DNA of 64,000 nt, from positions 1 through 64,000 of the forward strand of contig NAOQ01000069.1 in assembly GCA_002751075.1 (NCBI GenBank), read 5' to 3'. Source of the DNA: Ichthyophonus hoferi. Its lineage: Eukaryota; Opisthokonta; Ichthyosporea; Ichthyophonida; Ichthyophonidae. This document shows, one piece after another, positions 50,037 through 63,801 of the stretch; within the stretch, counting starts at the first letter, position 1; the number at the start of each line of letters is the position of its first letter. The translations under genes and the position numbers were made by a program. The notes below the pieces were generated by a model that did not search any database, was not told the DNA's origin, and saw only the letters and a program-made list of their open reading frames with translations.

Positions 50037-52156
50037 TTAAACCCATCCAGATTTTGTTTTACTTTTGGTATCTTTGTTTTGTAATTTGCTTTGTAACCAA
50101 GCATAAAGAATGATTATAATAACGCCTGTAAGTACAACTATGCCTATTACTAATAGGACAATATATCCTGTTTTCCATTTCGTACTCTTACGGGGCGTTA
50201 TGTCTATGCCCTTTAAAAGCCATTTCAGACCATGCTTTCCCATAGGTAATCCATATGATACATCAAAGCTAGATGCAAAGAAATAGTGTAGTTCATTACC
50301 TCGCATGGCATTAGGTGAAGTAATGTAAACTCCGCCCACATTGTTCTGGTCCTCCAAAGCTGCCATATCCCTTAAGTTACGAACAGTTAAGATATTTTCA
50401 TTAGGGGTGAGAATGATGGCAGGAGAAATACGACCAGAGGTTTCCAAAGTAGACTTTACGGGATATTGATAAATTGAACTATTAAGCCTGCAGGAAAATA
50501 AACACGTTAAGTAATGGTAGAGCTATAAGAGCTGGGAGGTATATTCATTGTTTGTCTGCATATCTTGTTCACTAAAGTGTATGCATTATATTGACATAAT
50601 TATATTATTTTCTGATATTATTTCGTCAAACACTAAATGAATTGGAAATGCTATGTAAAAGCAAAGTAAAATTTGTTTATCAAAGAAATGTATATTGTAT
50701 ATATTAATAGTACATATCATTTAAGAATTATTATAGAGAGTAGGGATGATGGAGCAACTTACCTGTATGGACCATCGAGAAGAGGGCTTTGATTTGCTAT
50801 ACTGATTCCGTAAATATAACCATCCAGACGTTTAGACTCTGGCCCCGCTCCATTCACAGAAACGAAGCCCGTATCTGCATCAGGGTAAGTGAATAAGGAC
50901 CATAGACGAACCTTATTACGCCCACAGTATCTATGCAGTCTTGTCCATTGGGCTGTGGATAAGGCACTTATCCAAATATTTTCAGCTTTTTGAAAAGCAA
51001 GTTTGCTGTCTGTCAAAATCACCGAATGATAAAGAGGAACTGTTTTACCCTGGTCATCCTTTTTGTAGAGGGTAATATTATTGGCCTCAGATGTAAATTG
51101 TGCATTTGGCTTTAGTAGTCCCACCACAACTGCCTCAACCCCATTTTTTTTCATGAGATTACGCGCATAAGTTAAGCCTACATCATTATCAGCTGGCTTT
51201 GGGTTTGAAACAGGGTCATAGGTAGTGAGGATAAGGGTTTTGAGTCCTCTACCAACTGCATCACTCAGGTCAAGATCCGCAGCATGATCACGCATAATAA
51301 CAATGCGTATAGAACCAGAATTTGGAGCAAGCCAAAACACAGACCAATTCTTCCCCACATGACCCATTAAAACAACAGGTTTGGGATTTTTAGCATAGCA
51401 GGGCAGTTTAGTAATACTGTTGTAAGAGTAACCGTCTGCGGTGGCCAAACACACTGATCCAACTTGGCCGCCCAATGAGTTACGAATAACATCGTCAGCG
51501 GGGGCAAGCATCCATCCGGATGGAATTTCATAAGCACCAAGTTGCCTATCATTTCCCGCACTACAACATGGTGTGAATAAGGCGAAACCATCAAGAGCGG
51601 CATATTCTCTATTACCTATTGATATTGACTTTGATTCAATATCCACTGCTGTCACTACCATATCCGTATCTAAGTTGTTACTAGGCTGCGTAATGAGTAC
51701 ACGTAGACACAAAGAATTGTGTTCAAGAGCGGCAAACTGGTTGTCCGCAGTCCGAAGGGCTTGTTCCATGTAAATGCTGTTTTGAGGTTCCTTGTTGAAA
51801 GTGGCTGATGTTACAGTAGCAAATGCTATTCCATTAGAAAATATTACACCATGAGCGCTAAATGGAAACATTTTTGCGGCTAAACGGGAATAATCATTGT
51901 CGGGGGCCACCACCCATCCAGATGGAAGTTGGGAGAATCGTGATGCATCCTTGCAGGGGCCTCTAGGATTTACACTGGATGGATTCTGATTTTCAAGAGT
52001 TGCAAAGCGATGTCCTTTAATGGTTACATAGTTTAAGTTATTGTTTCTAACGAGGTTAACGCCCGCACATGTATTCAAAAGGGTTAAATACACGCAGAAT
52101 ATGAGAACCAGTAAAACTTTTTGAGTCATGGGAAGAGTGCTGCTAAGAGACAGCAA
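50037..52156 (-). CDS. Type I membrane protein with Agd3/CBM87-like domain, two exons, 614 aa
   Basis: Exon 1 52156-50763 ends in a GTAAGT donor (phase 2), and exon 2 50487-50037 starts with one base, so the phases fit. A second ATG lies at residue 10, just before the signal sequence (KVLLVLIFCVYLTLLNTCAG, cleavage near residue 32). A large lumenal/extracellular part follows, then one TM helix at about 573-595 (YIVLLVIGIVVLTGVIIIIL) and a short basic tail. The extracellular part holds repeats introduced by FATLE/FAALE/YAALD/MAALE; two carry the module P-S-G-W-(V/M)-(V/L)-A-P. Residues 300-440 (KTLILTTYD ... ISALSTAQWTRLHRY ... LFTYPDADTG) resemble the CBM87 domain of fungal Agd3-type glycan deacetylases; this is a recalled resemblance. 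The metal-dependent deacetylase motifs were not seen. Probably a surface protein that binds glycans; the ligand is unknown. Confidence 0.7.
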
Positions 52157-55100
52157 TATGCAGATTCGTAGTGTGGATGTAGTATATATGGCGTGGTAGT
52201 TATTGTTTGAATTAATCTTTCAAAGCTGGCTTAGGTAGGAAAATAGGTTAGTTTAATCCATCTAGTCATGCATAGGTTCCTGCTTGTATGGATCGATATA
52301 TATTGAGTTAGCAGACAACCTGACGTAGATGGCATCTATATATATACGCTTTTAGATATTTATATATGTCAGTAATTATGGACACGTGCCTAGCGAAATA
52401 ATGGCAACTTAACAGTATTAATATATAGATTGCACAGTAAAACACATGATAAAATGGCTTAATAAATCTATGTGTTCATTATTTATAGTCAATTAATTGA
52501 TGGTTATTGATAGTTATGTAAGGAGATAAAGTAACTGTTACAGGTAATGCAATAGAGAATATGCTCTCAAATACTTGATTTGAGTGCTAATATAAGGAAA
52601 ATAAAATGCAATAAAAATTAATGATGTCGCATTTATTACAGGATAGCTTATGTATTATACCACATATACAGGTGTATGCTAGTATGTTCAAATACATGTC
52701 CAAGAAAAATAAGAGGGTAGTTTTATTTGTGGAACATTGTGTCAAGGCATAAATTGTAATGCACATTATAGCAATGTCTGTTGATATGGAGAAGTGCCAA
52801 ATAAGAGGCATTAATGACAGATTTTTTATTTTCTGACTAAATGTTAAATTAAATATTGAAAAGCATACATAGGTTTATAAAAAGCTACCTTGTGAACGAA
52901 GAAAGCGCAGCTTAAAAACATTTTTCAAAAATAACTATTATATTAAACACATACTCGTGGTTGCTTATGCAGATATATATATATATGTTTGTGTATACAT
53001 CTTTTAAGAGGGCTTGGCTGATATAGTTTTACATGTTCAGCATACACATGAAGCTTTGACGTTGCATGGAGTGGCGTTAAGAGATATATAGTAACATTGT
53101 ATTTGAATTATATATTTCCAACAGTATTCATTCATTTATCCTAATTACAGTTCAAATTAATGCGGAAAACACGTATATCTGTGGGGTACACTTACAACTT
53201 TGAAGTAGTCTCGCTTCAACACACCTTGTTTTTATAATATCCCAATCCAATATGAATTTGAATAATAAATGCAAAAGATGGTATAAATATCAAAGCATTT
53301 TGAGGTTTATTCCTACCGATTGGATATATTTCTATTCTCACTAAGATCATAATCATTAATTGGCTGACTGATGTCGCCCCAATACAAGAATAAATACGAT
53401 TAGTTGTGAGTCCAATGCGCTTTAGAGATTCGGTCCTTTATTTATTACCATAATTTACTTATTATTATAGACAAATACGTTCTTTGAAAGATTATAATCA
53501 CTCATTGGTTGTTAGCTCATCGGCATCGGAGACAAACGCTTATTTTGTTTTTCGTGTTTAGTTTATAATTAACATATAATAAACGTTTGCAAAATTAAAT
53601 AAAATATAAATTCCTTTGGCTATTGAAATAATAATAATACATATATATATATATATATTTTAAAAAATGCTACAACAGACTGAATATACGTAAAAAATAA
53701 TAACCTACCAAATTTATAGCATCTATTAATCCCAAACCAACATGTTTTTCTCAAGATTACAACACATCATACTTGTATTTAATTGGATTCCATTCTCGGA
53801 ATATTGTTGGCTACTGAAGCGATGCTTTCTGGCTCACTGACCATTGTCTCAAATGTAATGATAGAGATGCCTAATAAACGAATAATTAAGATTAATTATG
53901 ACAGACATTTTATAAATTAAAATTTTATAATATGCTTCAAAATGTAATACACTTAGACTAAGACGATGTACAACTTAACTATTTAAATAAATTCCTAGAT
54001 ATATAACGATATATATACATTAATACGTGTTGGAACCAAAGCCCTCAATGCACTTGCGGGCGGTTTAGTCCTTAATTTATTACTATGATTACTAATTACA
54101 TTAAGAAAAAATACATGCTAGTTAAATTTGTTGGAAATTTTTGTAAAGGATCTATGTTCTTATTAGTTTGGAGTGTTATTGGCTAGTTAATTTAATCAAT
54201 TCACCAATTTATAAAAATAACCCTACACCGAAAAATACCAATCAGATACTATATAGGTATCGATCAATTAGTAGAGCAAATTATTTTTTCATTCAATAGA
54301 ACTTACGATATAATGACATGGTACGATTGAAACTAAGCTAAATTGGTTTTGACAGAAAGACGTATAAATGCAAAGATTTTTTTTTTTTTAAAAAAAAAAT
54401 TTAAGTTAAATACTATTTTTTAGTCATAAAAAAATATTATTAATACTAGATATAAAGAAAATCATATTCCGGAATTCAATATATCTTTGTATGTATTCAT
54501 ATTATATACGGAAATATTAAGTAGAGACAAGAGCGTTCTTATGGCCTATATTCGTTTATAAGAAAAGAAAATACTAAATTAAAAGGATTTTTAACGTGTC
54601 CTTTTGCATACATACACAGATTACATATATGCTAAAGCATATTTTTATTATGAAACAAGTCAGTGAAACTTGTCTAGGCAGTATGCCTAAGGCAACGAGT
54701 TAATTGGACCCAAAGCGTGCTTAATATAGTCGGGTGACATCTGCCATTGACTGGTTTAATTTTGATCAGTTCTTTTCATTTGTTACAAGACTATTTGTTT
54801 TGAATGAACACGTGGTTCTGCAAAGTTCGGATAGTGATAGCGAGCAGAAATGATTGGTCCGATATTAGTTGAATGCATGACGCGCTCAACCAGGTAAATT
54901 GATTTGTCAATGTATAGGTCGTTAGCGGCTTACATTAATGAGGTAATTAGTTACCTAACGAAATAATTTTTTTTATGATCAGTCCTAATTAATTTACATT
55001 AATAATTGTGAGTCGGATAAAATTCAGCACTTCATTCCAACTTCAGCCTGGGCGACACTTATTGTGCCAGTAATTATAAATGGAATCCGACAAGTCAAAT

Positions 55101-55899
55101 AGATAATTACAATGGAATTTGATACTCATTGGATTTAACTAACGAATGCACTATGATCCTTTAGAATATGTTTTGTTGCAACTAGATCCCTGTTTTGCGC
55201 TATTTTATATGGAAATATGTGATTCATAGTAGCATAATTCATATTCTTTTGTGGTTATTTGAAATCCCTAGTAGAAGCTATAGAATTGCTGAACAATTTA
55301 TTATTCGCTAAAGCGCAACCCAATCATATGGTCGTATGCCTAGATTGAAATCCAATCATATGGTTTGTATTTAATACCTGTTTAAGAAAATCTTCCGTGT
55401 ACCATAATAAAATATCTTGTACTATACTTCATTTATATCAGATAGACTGATTTGAATTGACTTGGGAGGCCAGTCTTTATTCGCTAGACACACCGCCCAT
55501 ACATTTTATGACCCAAAGTAATGCGCTCTTGAAGAATAAAAGCGTGCGTGAACGGTTGGAGTGATTTTAGCAAGCTCTAATTGAATAATTAAAATAGAGA
55601 CGCGGCCAGGCGAGCTGTCATAAATTCCGTATTTTATAGTAATACAGGCATTCATATATAAATATACACTCAACTTTTTAAAAAAAATCTAAATATATGG
55701 AACTTAATACATCAATATACTCAAAAACTTGCCTTCATTTAAAGACAATAAGTTGGCATATAGCATCGTATACCATATTATCTTATACCCTACTATACCG
55801 TGTTATTTAGCAAAAGCTAAGTAGTAGTAATAAAATAGTACATAATATTAATATAGCATAATAGATAAAAAAATAATTATAAACACATCTAAAAAAAAA
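52157..55899. other. Gene-free interval with weak dispersed repeats
   Basis: Upstream flank of the CBM87-like gene and 3' flank of the L-domain gene. Weakly similar stretches occur at 53330-53480 and 54030-54110 (GGTCCTTTATTTATTACCATAATTTA / AGTCCTTAATTTATTACTATGATTAC) and at 53945-53995 versus 30440-30490 (CTTAGACTAAGACGATGTACAACTTA). These suggest old dispersed repeats of unknown type. There are (TA)n at 53640-53660 and a T8A9-type palindrome at 54379-54400. No gene supported. Confidence 0.4.
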
Positions 55900-58800
55900 T
55901 CAACCCCAACCCTGATAGGCAGAAAATGCCAATGAATTAATTAAATTTCGGCAGCTAAATAGTACCGTATTAGAACATGCCGTGTCTTCTTGCTGAACCG
56001 CTTTAACATCACAACATGGTATGGTATTTAGGGTCAGATCGGGGCAAAGCGGTTTGGATGGAGGCGTGGGTGATGTAACGTCGTAGCGTTTAGAATTAAT
56101 GCTACATTCACGCATCCTTGATGAGTCATTGACAGGGACATGTTCTGCAAAATAACCTAGTGTATGGAAAGAAAGAGATAGAAAGAGTATGAATTCAATG
56201 AAATTTTGCCATACAAGTAGAGATAAACCCACGACTATGTTGGGCATTACAGTATTATAAGGTATAATATGATATAGTATAGTATAGTACATAAACAGAC
56301 ACCCACTTGTACTGTATATATGTACACAATTACAATCATAAATATATAGTTACATATATACATACATAAATGCACACATTGAAATAACAATAACGGTAGA
56401 CTGCACTTACCCGGTATACACCATTTTTCATTTCCTATTAAACATAGCTCTGTAGATTGGCTCGTAGCAGGCCATACAGCCTTAGGTGCAATTACAGATT
56501 GCAGATTACCATTGTTGACTACTACAAAAACAGAGTTTTTCTATATATTTATTATGTTAAGTGGTGTTAAGATAGGATAGGATAGGATATATCATGATGC
56601 AATACAACAAAGATAATATGACACAATATAATGCAATTCAGTATCATATAATACAATATAATATAGTCTAAGAAATTTTAATATACTGCATTATAATATA
56701 GGATAATATACTATATTATAACATAGCATAACATAGCATAGTATAATGTAACATAAATCTACCCTCTATATTACCTATTATTTTTTAATAGCTTCTTCTA
56801 TCTTTAGTACATTGGCCCTACTACAGCTATACCAAGACCGATACACGTACATATGCATATATCCTATACATATACATATATTTATATAGGAAGACATATA
56901 CAAAGCATACCTCCAGGAGGGGTAATGTGACGTCGAGTAGAGAGGTATCATAGATATAAAGCTGCTCACAACTATTCAAAGAGGAAAGGGAGAGGGAAAG
57001 ATTTCCATTAGCTAGTCCACCTTTTACTCCAACCCTATTAGTTAATCGCTTATCTCCATTAACCTCTGGTATCATTGGTGGGCGGGCTGATGACGTACCC
57101 AAAAAGGTAAAGCGGTGGCATGACTTTAATTTGGGTAGTATAAGGTGTACGGCGGCGTAAGTACGCGTGACAATTATCTCATTAGCCATAAGTAAGTTTG
57201 GGAATGATGCCACTGTCAATCTTGGGTTCAGGTCTAGATAAAGCGTTCCTTCCCAATCTGAAATATGATTGGTTATAATATTACATATTTAACACCATTT
57301 TTATATCTCAAAGATTATAGTTTCTATTAGTTAGTTTAATAAATGCAATTAATGAATATTTGATATTATATAATGAGTGTATACAAGTAATGTATATAAC
57401 AAAATTTACGTATATGTATAAACATAAATTCTACCCATTGGTGTAAAAATTGATTGTGTAAGGTTATTCACAACTGAGCCAAACCTACTCGTGTCATCAT
57501 TGGTTTCTACTAGCCAATAGGCATCCACTAATCCATGTGATCCTGTAAGAAGTTTGAGTGCAGGTAGTTGTACCTGATTGGTTAAGCCTATTTAGTTAGA
57601 TCTTTATACTTCTAAAACTTCAATCAAAACACACTTGATATTTTATATTGTATTTTACATTATGCGTATCAAAGCTTATTCTAATATATATTATATTATA
57701 TTTAATCGTATCATATTATACTAAACTACCCCACTGTCTCATACGCTGATAAGTCATAGGTCATGTTTGAATTGCATATATAATAGAATATAATAGTAGA
57801 TAAAACAGCGTAACAATATGTAGGAAGATACGTAGATCGTATGCAGAACAGTATAATAATATAAATATAGGTGAGAATATAATAGAGATGCATGTTAGCC
57901 GAATGGGTAAGTATTGGTAGATATTTATAGACTTAAGTCACATGACTTACCTCCATTAACTCTGGATTATCCATAATAAGAACCGCGGATCCAGCCTGTA
58001 GATGAGATAAAGCATGCTAATTGGTTAATAACGCACCATATGGTTTTATTGTATGCCTTATCAGGTTAACGTTATTAATAATTTATTATTTCCTGTCTCT
58101 GAACTAACTCTTATGTTTTGCAACCTTTTCATTTATTCCTTAAAACTATTTTTATACGCATATACACTGAAATACGTGTAGTTGGACAAGTATATTAATT
58201 AGTTCATTTGTTAATATCTACTCACTTGTCTACCTACCTACTTAGCTACCTACTTGCAAACACGCATTCAAAAATGTACATACCTACATATCTACCTATA
58301 TATATATATATACATACATATATACATGCATACCTACCTACTTGCACATGTACACACCTACCTACCTACCTACACACATGAAGAGCTTAAAGCCCACACT
58401 CACCCGTAGTAGAGGTGCAGTGATATACCTTAGGCCTTTATTTGCCTTTATTATCAAGCCTCCTATTTCCAGTAAAGGTAATAATAATTCAAGAAGTCCA
58501 GATGTCTCTGATATTAGCTGTAGATGCATGTAGCATGGTAGTATTAATAGGTTTCATGTCAGGTATATATAAGAAGAGTTGTGTAAAAATGTAGTAAGTA
58601 TTACCGATATGGACATTGGTATAGCTACACTATGTTACATGGTTTAGTATAGTATAGTATAGTATCATATAATAACTTGCTATAACATACCTTAGAATGA
58701 CATCTATGGTTTTGTTTTTAACCTTTAAATATAACGTATCCAGTTAAGTTATTTGTATAACTAGTTAAAGTCATAATATAACTAGACAATTAAATACCAC

Positions 58801-61800
58801 CGCCCATGCCCTTTCCATTGTTTATAAAAAATAGCTTCAAGGCAATTACATAATATAAAATAACATTATGCGGTAAGCATACGAATGCAATACAATTATA
58901 AAGATTACATAATGTAATCAATTCGGCCAAATAATTTTAAAGCATCTTAGTCCTAATTAAAGAGTGGCTTAAACCTTCTTAAAATAAGTTTACCATTGTA
59001 TATTGATAACGTAATACACTACAGGCTATTGGACATGATTTTAAATAATCACATTCTATTAACTAGGTGAGTTTACTATTAAAAATTAAAATAGATTAGA
59101 GAGGTGTTTACCAATGAGGGTATCACTGCAAGATGGGGTGCACTGAATGTTTGTAGTTGCTTGTTACTGGGGAGAGAGGGAGAGGGACAGGGAAAAATCA
59201 GAATAAAAGTAAAGACAGCGTAGATTTAATGTCAATGGGAGAAATGGTGGTTATCAGGTTTTGTCTTTGTTAGTTTGTTAGCTTACTGGGACTGTAGTTG
59301 TAGTAGGTGAGTATCTATATTGTATAATATTATACCATATCACACCATACAATACACTCTACTATACTATAGTATACTCTACTATAACATCATATCAAGC
59401 ATAATATTAAATAATTTTATAAATTACAATACACACTATACTTCTACATTATACTATATATTATCATACTAGGTTATATAATACTATACAATGTAATATA
59501 TTCTATTATATTTTACTATTATACAACACAATCTCATATAATATAATAAGAGAAAATATAATATAGTATAATACAATGCAGTATTATATCATATATTACA
59601 ATATCAACCAATTAAATTTGAAGATATTATAAACGACTAATATCAGCTGTTTGCAATTCCCAACCACCAATTGGAGTCTTTTTAAAATCTATCTCTATAG
59701 ATACAAACTCTTGTACAAGTATATGTATAGCTTGCATATTTACAAATGCTGATACAGATATGTTGTCAAGTATACAGACAGATATATTTGTTTATTAAGA
59801 GATAGATATGATTGATATACATACACCAACACATTCAGAAACGCACACATTTTTTTTCTTGAAATATACTATAATGTATACTATAGGGCATATTATAAAA
59901 TCTACTATACTACATATTATTATACATACTACACTACATACTAGAATCCATACTATAATACATACTATAATATATACTACAATACATACTATAATATATA
60001 ATATAATATATACTACAATATCTTCTATAATATATTATAATATATACTATACTACATATTATAATATATAATACATACTACACTACATACTAGAATTCAT
60101 GCTATAATACATACTATAATACATACTGTCATACATACTATAACACATACCGTAGTATATACTACAATACAGACTATAATACATACTATAATATATACTA
60201 TAATACATACTGTAAAACATACTATAATATATATTACATATTACAATACATGCTATCATGTATACTATCATACATACTACAATCCATACTATCATACATA
60301 CTACAATACATACTATCATACATACTATCATACATACTACAATACATACTATCATACATACTATCATACATACTATAATATATACTACAATACATACTAT
60401 CATACATACTATAATACATACTACAATACATACTATAAAGCATACTATAATACATACTACAATACATACTATAAAGCATACTATCATACATACTATAGTA
60501 TATGTATGGCAAACATCTGGGTACGGCCTGCACTAAACACAGTGAGATATTTATATTATATACACACAGGTAGGAGATGCATTGTAATATTATAAATAGA
60601 AATGTAAACACATATATATTATTAAGGCAAATCAGGGGAGGGGTTTTACTGGAAAATTTGGATGCCTTGTGTAGATATAGATAGATGTTCAAAAGTGATT
60701 CGAAGTAGATTGCGGTTTAGCATGATGCGCATCCATTCAACGCTGGCGGGCCGTACTTCACTTGTCTATAAAAGGAAATTATTGATTGATGAGATAAGGT
60801 AGGGAAACGTGTCTGTTCTTTGAATAGATGTGGTGATATGAATTGTAACGGAGAGATATTAGTAGATAGTGTATGATTAAATAAGGAATGAAGTGATATA
60901 ATACAATATAATACAATACAATACATTTTAAGGTAATACAATATAATAATAATAATAATATAATATAATATAATATAATACAATATAATAGTATATAATA
61001 TACAAACCCTTCATACACGATATATTACATGATTCATTATATAGAGTGTATGGTACTGGTCAGACCTTACAATAATAAAATAGATAAAACAGAGTGGTGT
61101 GCATACAGAGATATACTCAAGAGAAAGTAGGAAAGAAAATACCCATATATTTAGTGTGGGACTATGTAATACTTATAATGCAAAATACAATACATCTACA
61201 TGTATAATATAATCTATTTGTAAAATACAATGTATATAGACCGTAACATATGATATAATATAATATATGATGTTTCTATATTAGAAATTATCTTTTGAAG
61301 GAGTAAAACATACCCCAGAAATAGCAGTTTCTATAAATATAATTGTAATCCTCAACAAATCAGAATTGCCCATTACTCGCAAATCACTTAATCTGAAGGA
61401 AAATAAATCTGTGTTAATAATAATATCTACCAATCATTATACAGTATAGAGGATATAGTATAAATTTTAACACAATACACTATAATATTATACTATACTA
61501 TATAATATAATACAATACAGTAAAATACTATATAATACAACACTATAATATAATACAATATAATACAATATAATACAATACAATACAATACAATACAATA
61601 CAATACAATACAATACAATACAATACAATACANNNNNNNNNNNNNNNNNNNNNNNNNNNNNNNNNNNNNNNNNNNNNNNNNNNNNNNNNNNNNNNNNNNN
61701 NNNNNNNNNNNNNNNNNNNNNNNNNNNNNNNNNNNNNNNNNNNNNNNNNNNNNNNNNNNNNNNNNNNNNNNNNNNNNNNNNNNNNNNNNNNNNNNNNNNN

Positions 61801-63801
61801 NNNNNNNNNNNNNNNNNNNNNNNNNNNNNNNNNNNNNNNNNNNNNNNNNNNNNNNNNNNNNNNNNNNNNNNNNNNNNNNNNNNNNNNNNNNNNNNNNNNN
61901 NNNNNNNNNNNNNNNNNNNNNNNNNNNNNNNNNNNNNNNNNNNNNNNNNNNNNNNNNNNNNNNNNNNNNNNNNNNNNNNNNNNNNNNNNNNNNNNNNNNN
62001 NNNNNNNNNNNNNNNNNNNNNNNNNNNNNNNNNNNNNNNNNNNNNNNNNNNNNNNNNNNNNNNNNNNNNNNNNNNNNNNNNNNNNNNNNNNNNNNNNNNN
62101 NNNNNNNNNNNNNNNNNNNNNNNNNNNNNNNNNNACAATACAATACAATACAATACAATACAATACAATACAATACAATACAATACAATACAATACAATA
62201 CACCTATACCCCTACCTCTCTAGGCGAGGTAGATCTAAATAAAGTAACTTGGAACAAAACTGAACCTCCAATGATTGCACCGCTACAAGGTTAGGGAGCA
62301 GTATTTCACTTTCACTGCTGGGAAGTCATACAAAATAATATTAAAAACGGGTTTAATTGGGTAAATAAGTGTGGATATAGTTGGTTGAATATAATCACTT
62401 TTTCAAGTATATATAATTCTATAATGTTGCTTGCTATATATATACCAAGTAATTACATGCATATGTATTCAACCAAGATTTTTAATGCAGGGCTTTATTG
62501 GTTATTTTGAATCTATTAAAATATGATTAGAAAACAACATTTGGATAAGTATATATGAATGTGATAGGTCAATAGTTAGTTTAGTTGGTTACAATTGGAA
62601 CATCGACTAGCGCAATTAAATATATTGACCACAAATTATGACGACACACAATGTATTCTATTTTATTATACTGTATTGTATTGTATTGTATTGTATTGTA
62701 TTGTATTGTATTCTATTGCATCCTATCCTATCCTATCATATCCTATCCTGCCCCCATCCTTACCCAATTACCTATAAGATCCCCTCAGTCGTCTGCACTC
62801 AAAAGAAATTAAATTTAAGTGGAAATGTCTCCTGACTGTCACGAGATTGCTCAATACAATTGGACACAACCTCACCAGCCTCCGCATTATAAAGTTATTT
62901 ACGCGGGTTAGATTAGGCAGATAAAAGTATAGTGTATTCCTGTGGCTTAGTTCAGTAACAGAACTACTACCGTTTGGTGTGCGTGGGGCCAGGGTGAAGG
63001 GAAGGGGTGATCTGGGAAGGGATAATAAGCGAGAGATATAAGTGGGTAAGGATCAGGGCTGGCATGAGAAGTTGTTGCATGATTGAGTTGTTTTTAGGGG
63101 TATATGTGTATGATAGTATGTATGTATGTATGTATATATATGTGTAGGTATGTGTGTATGTATGCATAATGGTATGATAGTATGTATGTATGTATGTATA
63201 TATATGTGTAGGTATGTGTGTATGTATGCATAATGGTATGTATGTATGTTGGTATGTGTATATGGATATATATACAATGGTATGTATGTATGGTATATCG
63301 CCATTTTGTGTGTGTGGGGGTGTGTATATGATTGGACGATTACATCCCCGATTATATACATAGATATTATACTATATTATACTATACTATATTATATTAT
63401 ATTCACGTACATTACATTATCCTATAAGTAAACAAAGGGAGAGAGACATTGAGAATATAATCTGAATAACTTACATAGCATCGGCAGGTGTGGGCCACGG
63501 GTAAATGTTAGAGAACGAAACTGTAAAGGAATGATATTGTACCAATCGTCATTATCCTCATTAAGGTTATTAATTAGAGATAATATAGAGTTTTATGTTT
63601 TTAAGATTGGTTTTTACAGGATTATAGGATTTGTGATAAGAGGAGTGTAAATAAAATATATGGATGATGTAAGAAAAGATAGAATGGAATATACCGTAAT
63701 ATAATATAATATAATATAATAAACCATATTACAAAACAAAATTTAAAACCAAACATACATACTTGATTGAGCTTCTATAAGTCTAGGCGCGGTAAAATTA
63801 G
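55900..63801 (-). CDS. Secreted receptor-L-domain (Ecm33-like) repeat protein, twelve exons, 5' end off the edge
   Basis: Exons (minus): 63801-63763, 63520-63475, 62314-62216, 61392-61314, 60765-60650, 59166-59112, 58517-58404, 57995-57951, 57573-57435, 57257-56911, 56540-56411, 56156-55900. All phases agree over 1,466 nt, and exon 1 starts in mid-codon, so more lies to the right. The protein repeats a 20-25-residue unit of the form L-x-V-x-N-x-x-L-x-x-L-x-L-P-x-L: VQSLEVQFCSKLLYLDLPRL, ERLSDLRVMGNSDLLRITI, GGLIIKANKGLRYITAPLL, WEGTLYLDLNPRLTVASFPN. This is the beta-solenoid pattern of receptor L domains and fungal Ecm33/Sps2 wall proteins. The C-terminal 85 residues are Cys-rich (PCCDVKAVQQEDTACSN, LFSCRNL) with no TM or GPI signal visible. 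Likely a secreted or wall-associated adhesion or recognition protein. The signal peptide was not seen because the 5' end is missing. Confidence 0.75.
59860..60515. repeat. 12-bp minisatellite (CATACTACAATA / CATACTATCATA)
   Basis: About 650 bp of 12-bp units, cleanest at 60250-60480, lies inside the intron between exons 60765-60650 and 59166-59112 of the L-domain gene. A 12-bp period keeps all frames open, giving artefactual HTTIHTII-type and CMYDSMYY-type translations on the two strands. Confidence 0.85.
61480..62203. repeat. Pentanucleotide microsatellite (CAATA)n containing an assembly gap
   Basis: Perfect CAATA units flank both sides of the N run at 61633-62134 (502 bases), preceded by degenerate TATAA units. 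It lies in the intron after exon 62314-62216, whose donor is only about 12 bp from the array end. The complementary TATTG array is at 62665-62720. Confidence 0.95.
63095..63300. repeat. Tandem duplication of a ~65-bp TATG-rich unit
   Basis: Two nearly identical copies (starting about 63112 and 63177) contain TATGTATGTATGTATATATA, then TGTGTAGGTATGTGTG and CATAATGGTATG. They lie in an intron of the L-domain gene. Confidence 0.8.

Noticed and set aside
59635-59720. Possible extra exon of the L-domain gene (contains IDFKKTPIGGWELQTADIS)
   Set aside because: Protein-like, but no acceptor/donor pair in matching phase. Exons 60650 and 59166 join directly with CA+T = His, so it is left out pending transcript data.
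60083-60692. Long minus-strand frames rich in Cys/Tyr/Met/Ser/Ile/Val
   Set aside because: Artefact of the 12-bp minisatellite, which cannot create stops in these frames.
62665-62730. Regularly spaced short repeats considered as a CRISPR-like array
   Set aside because: A 5-bp microsatellite without spacers, in a eukaryotic intron.
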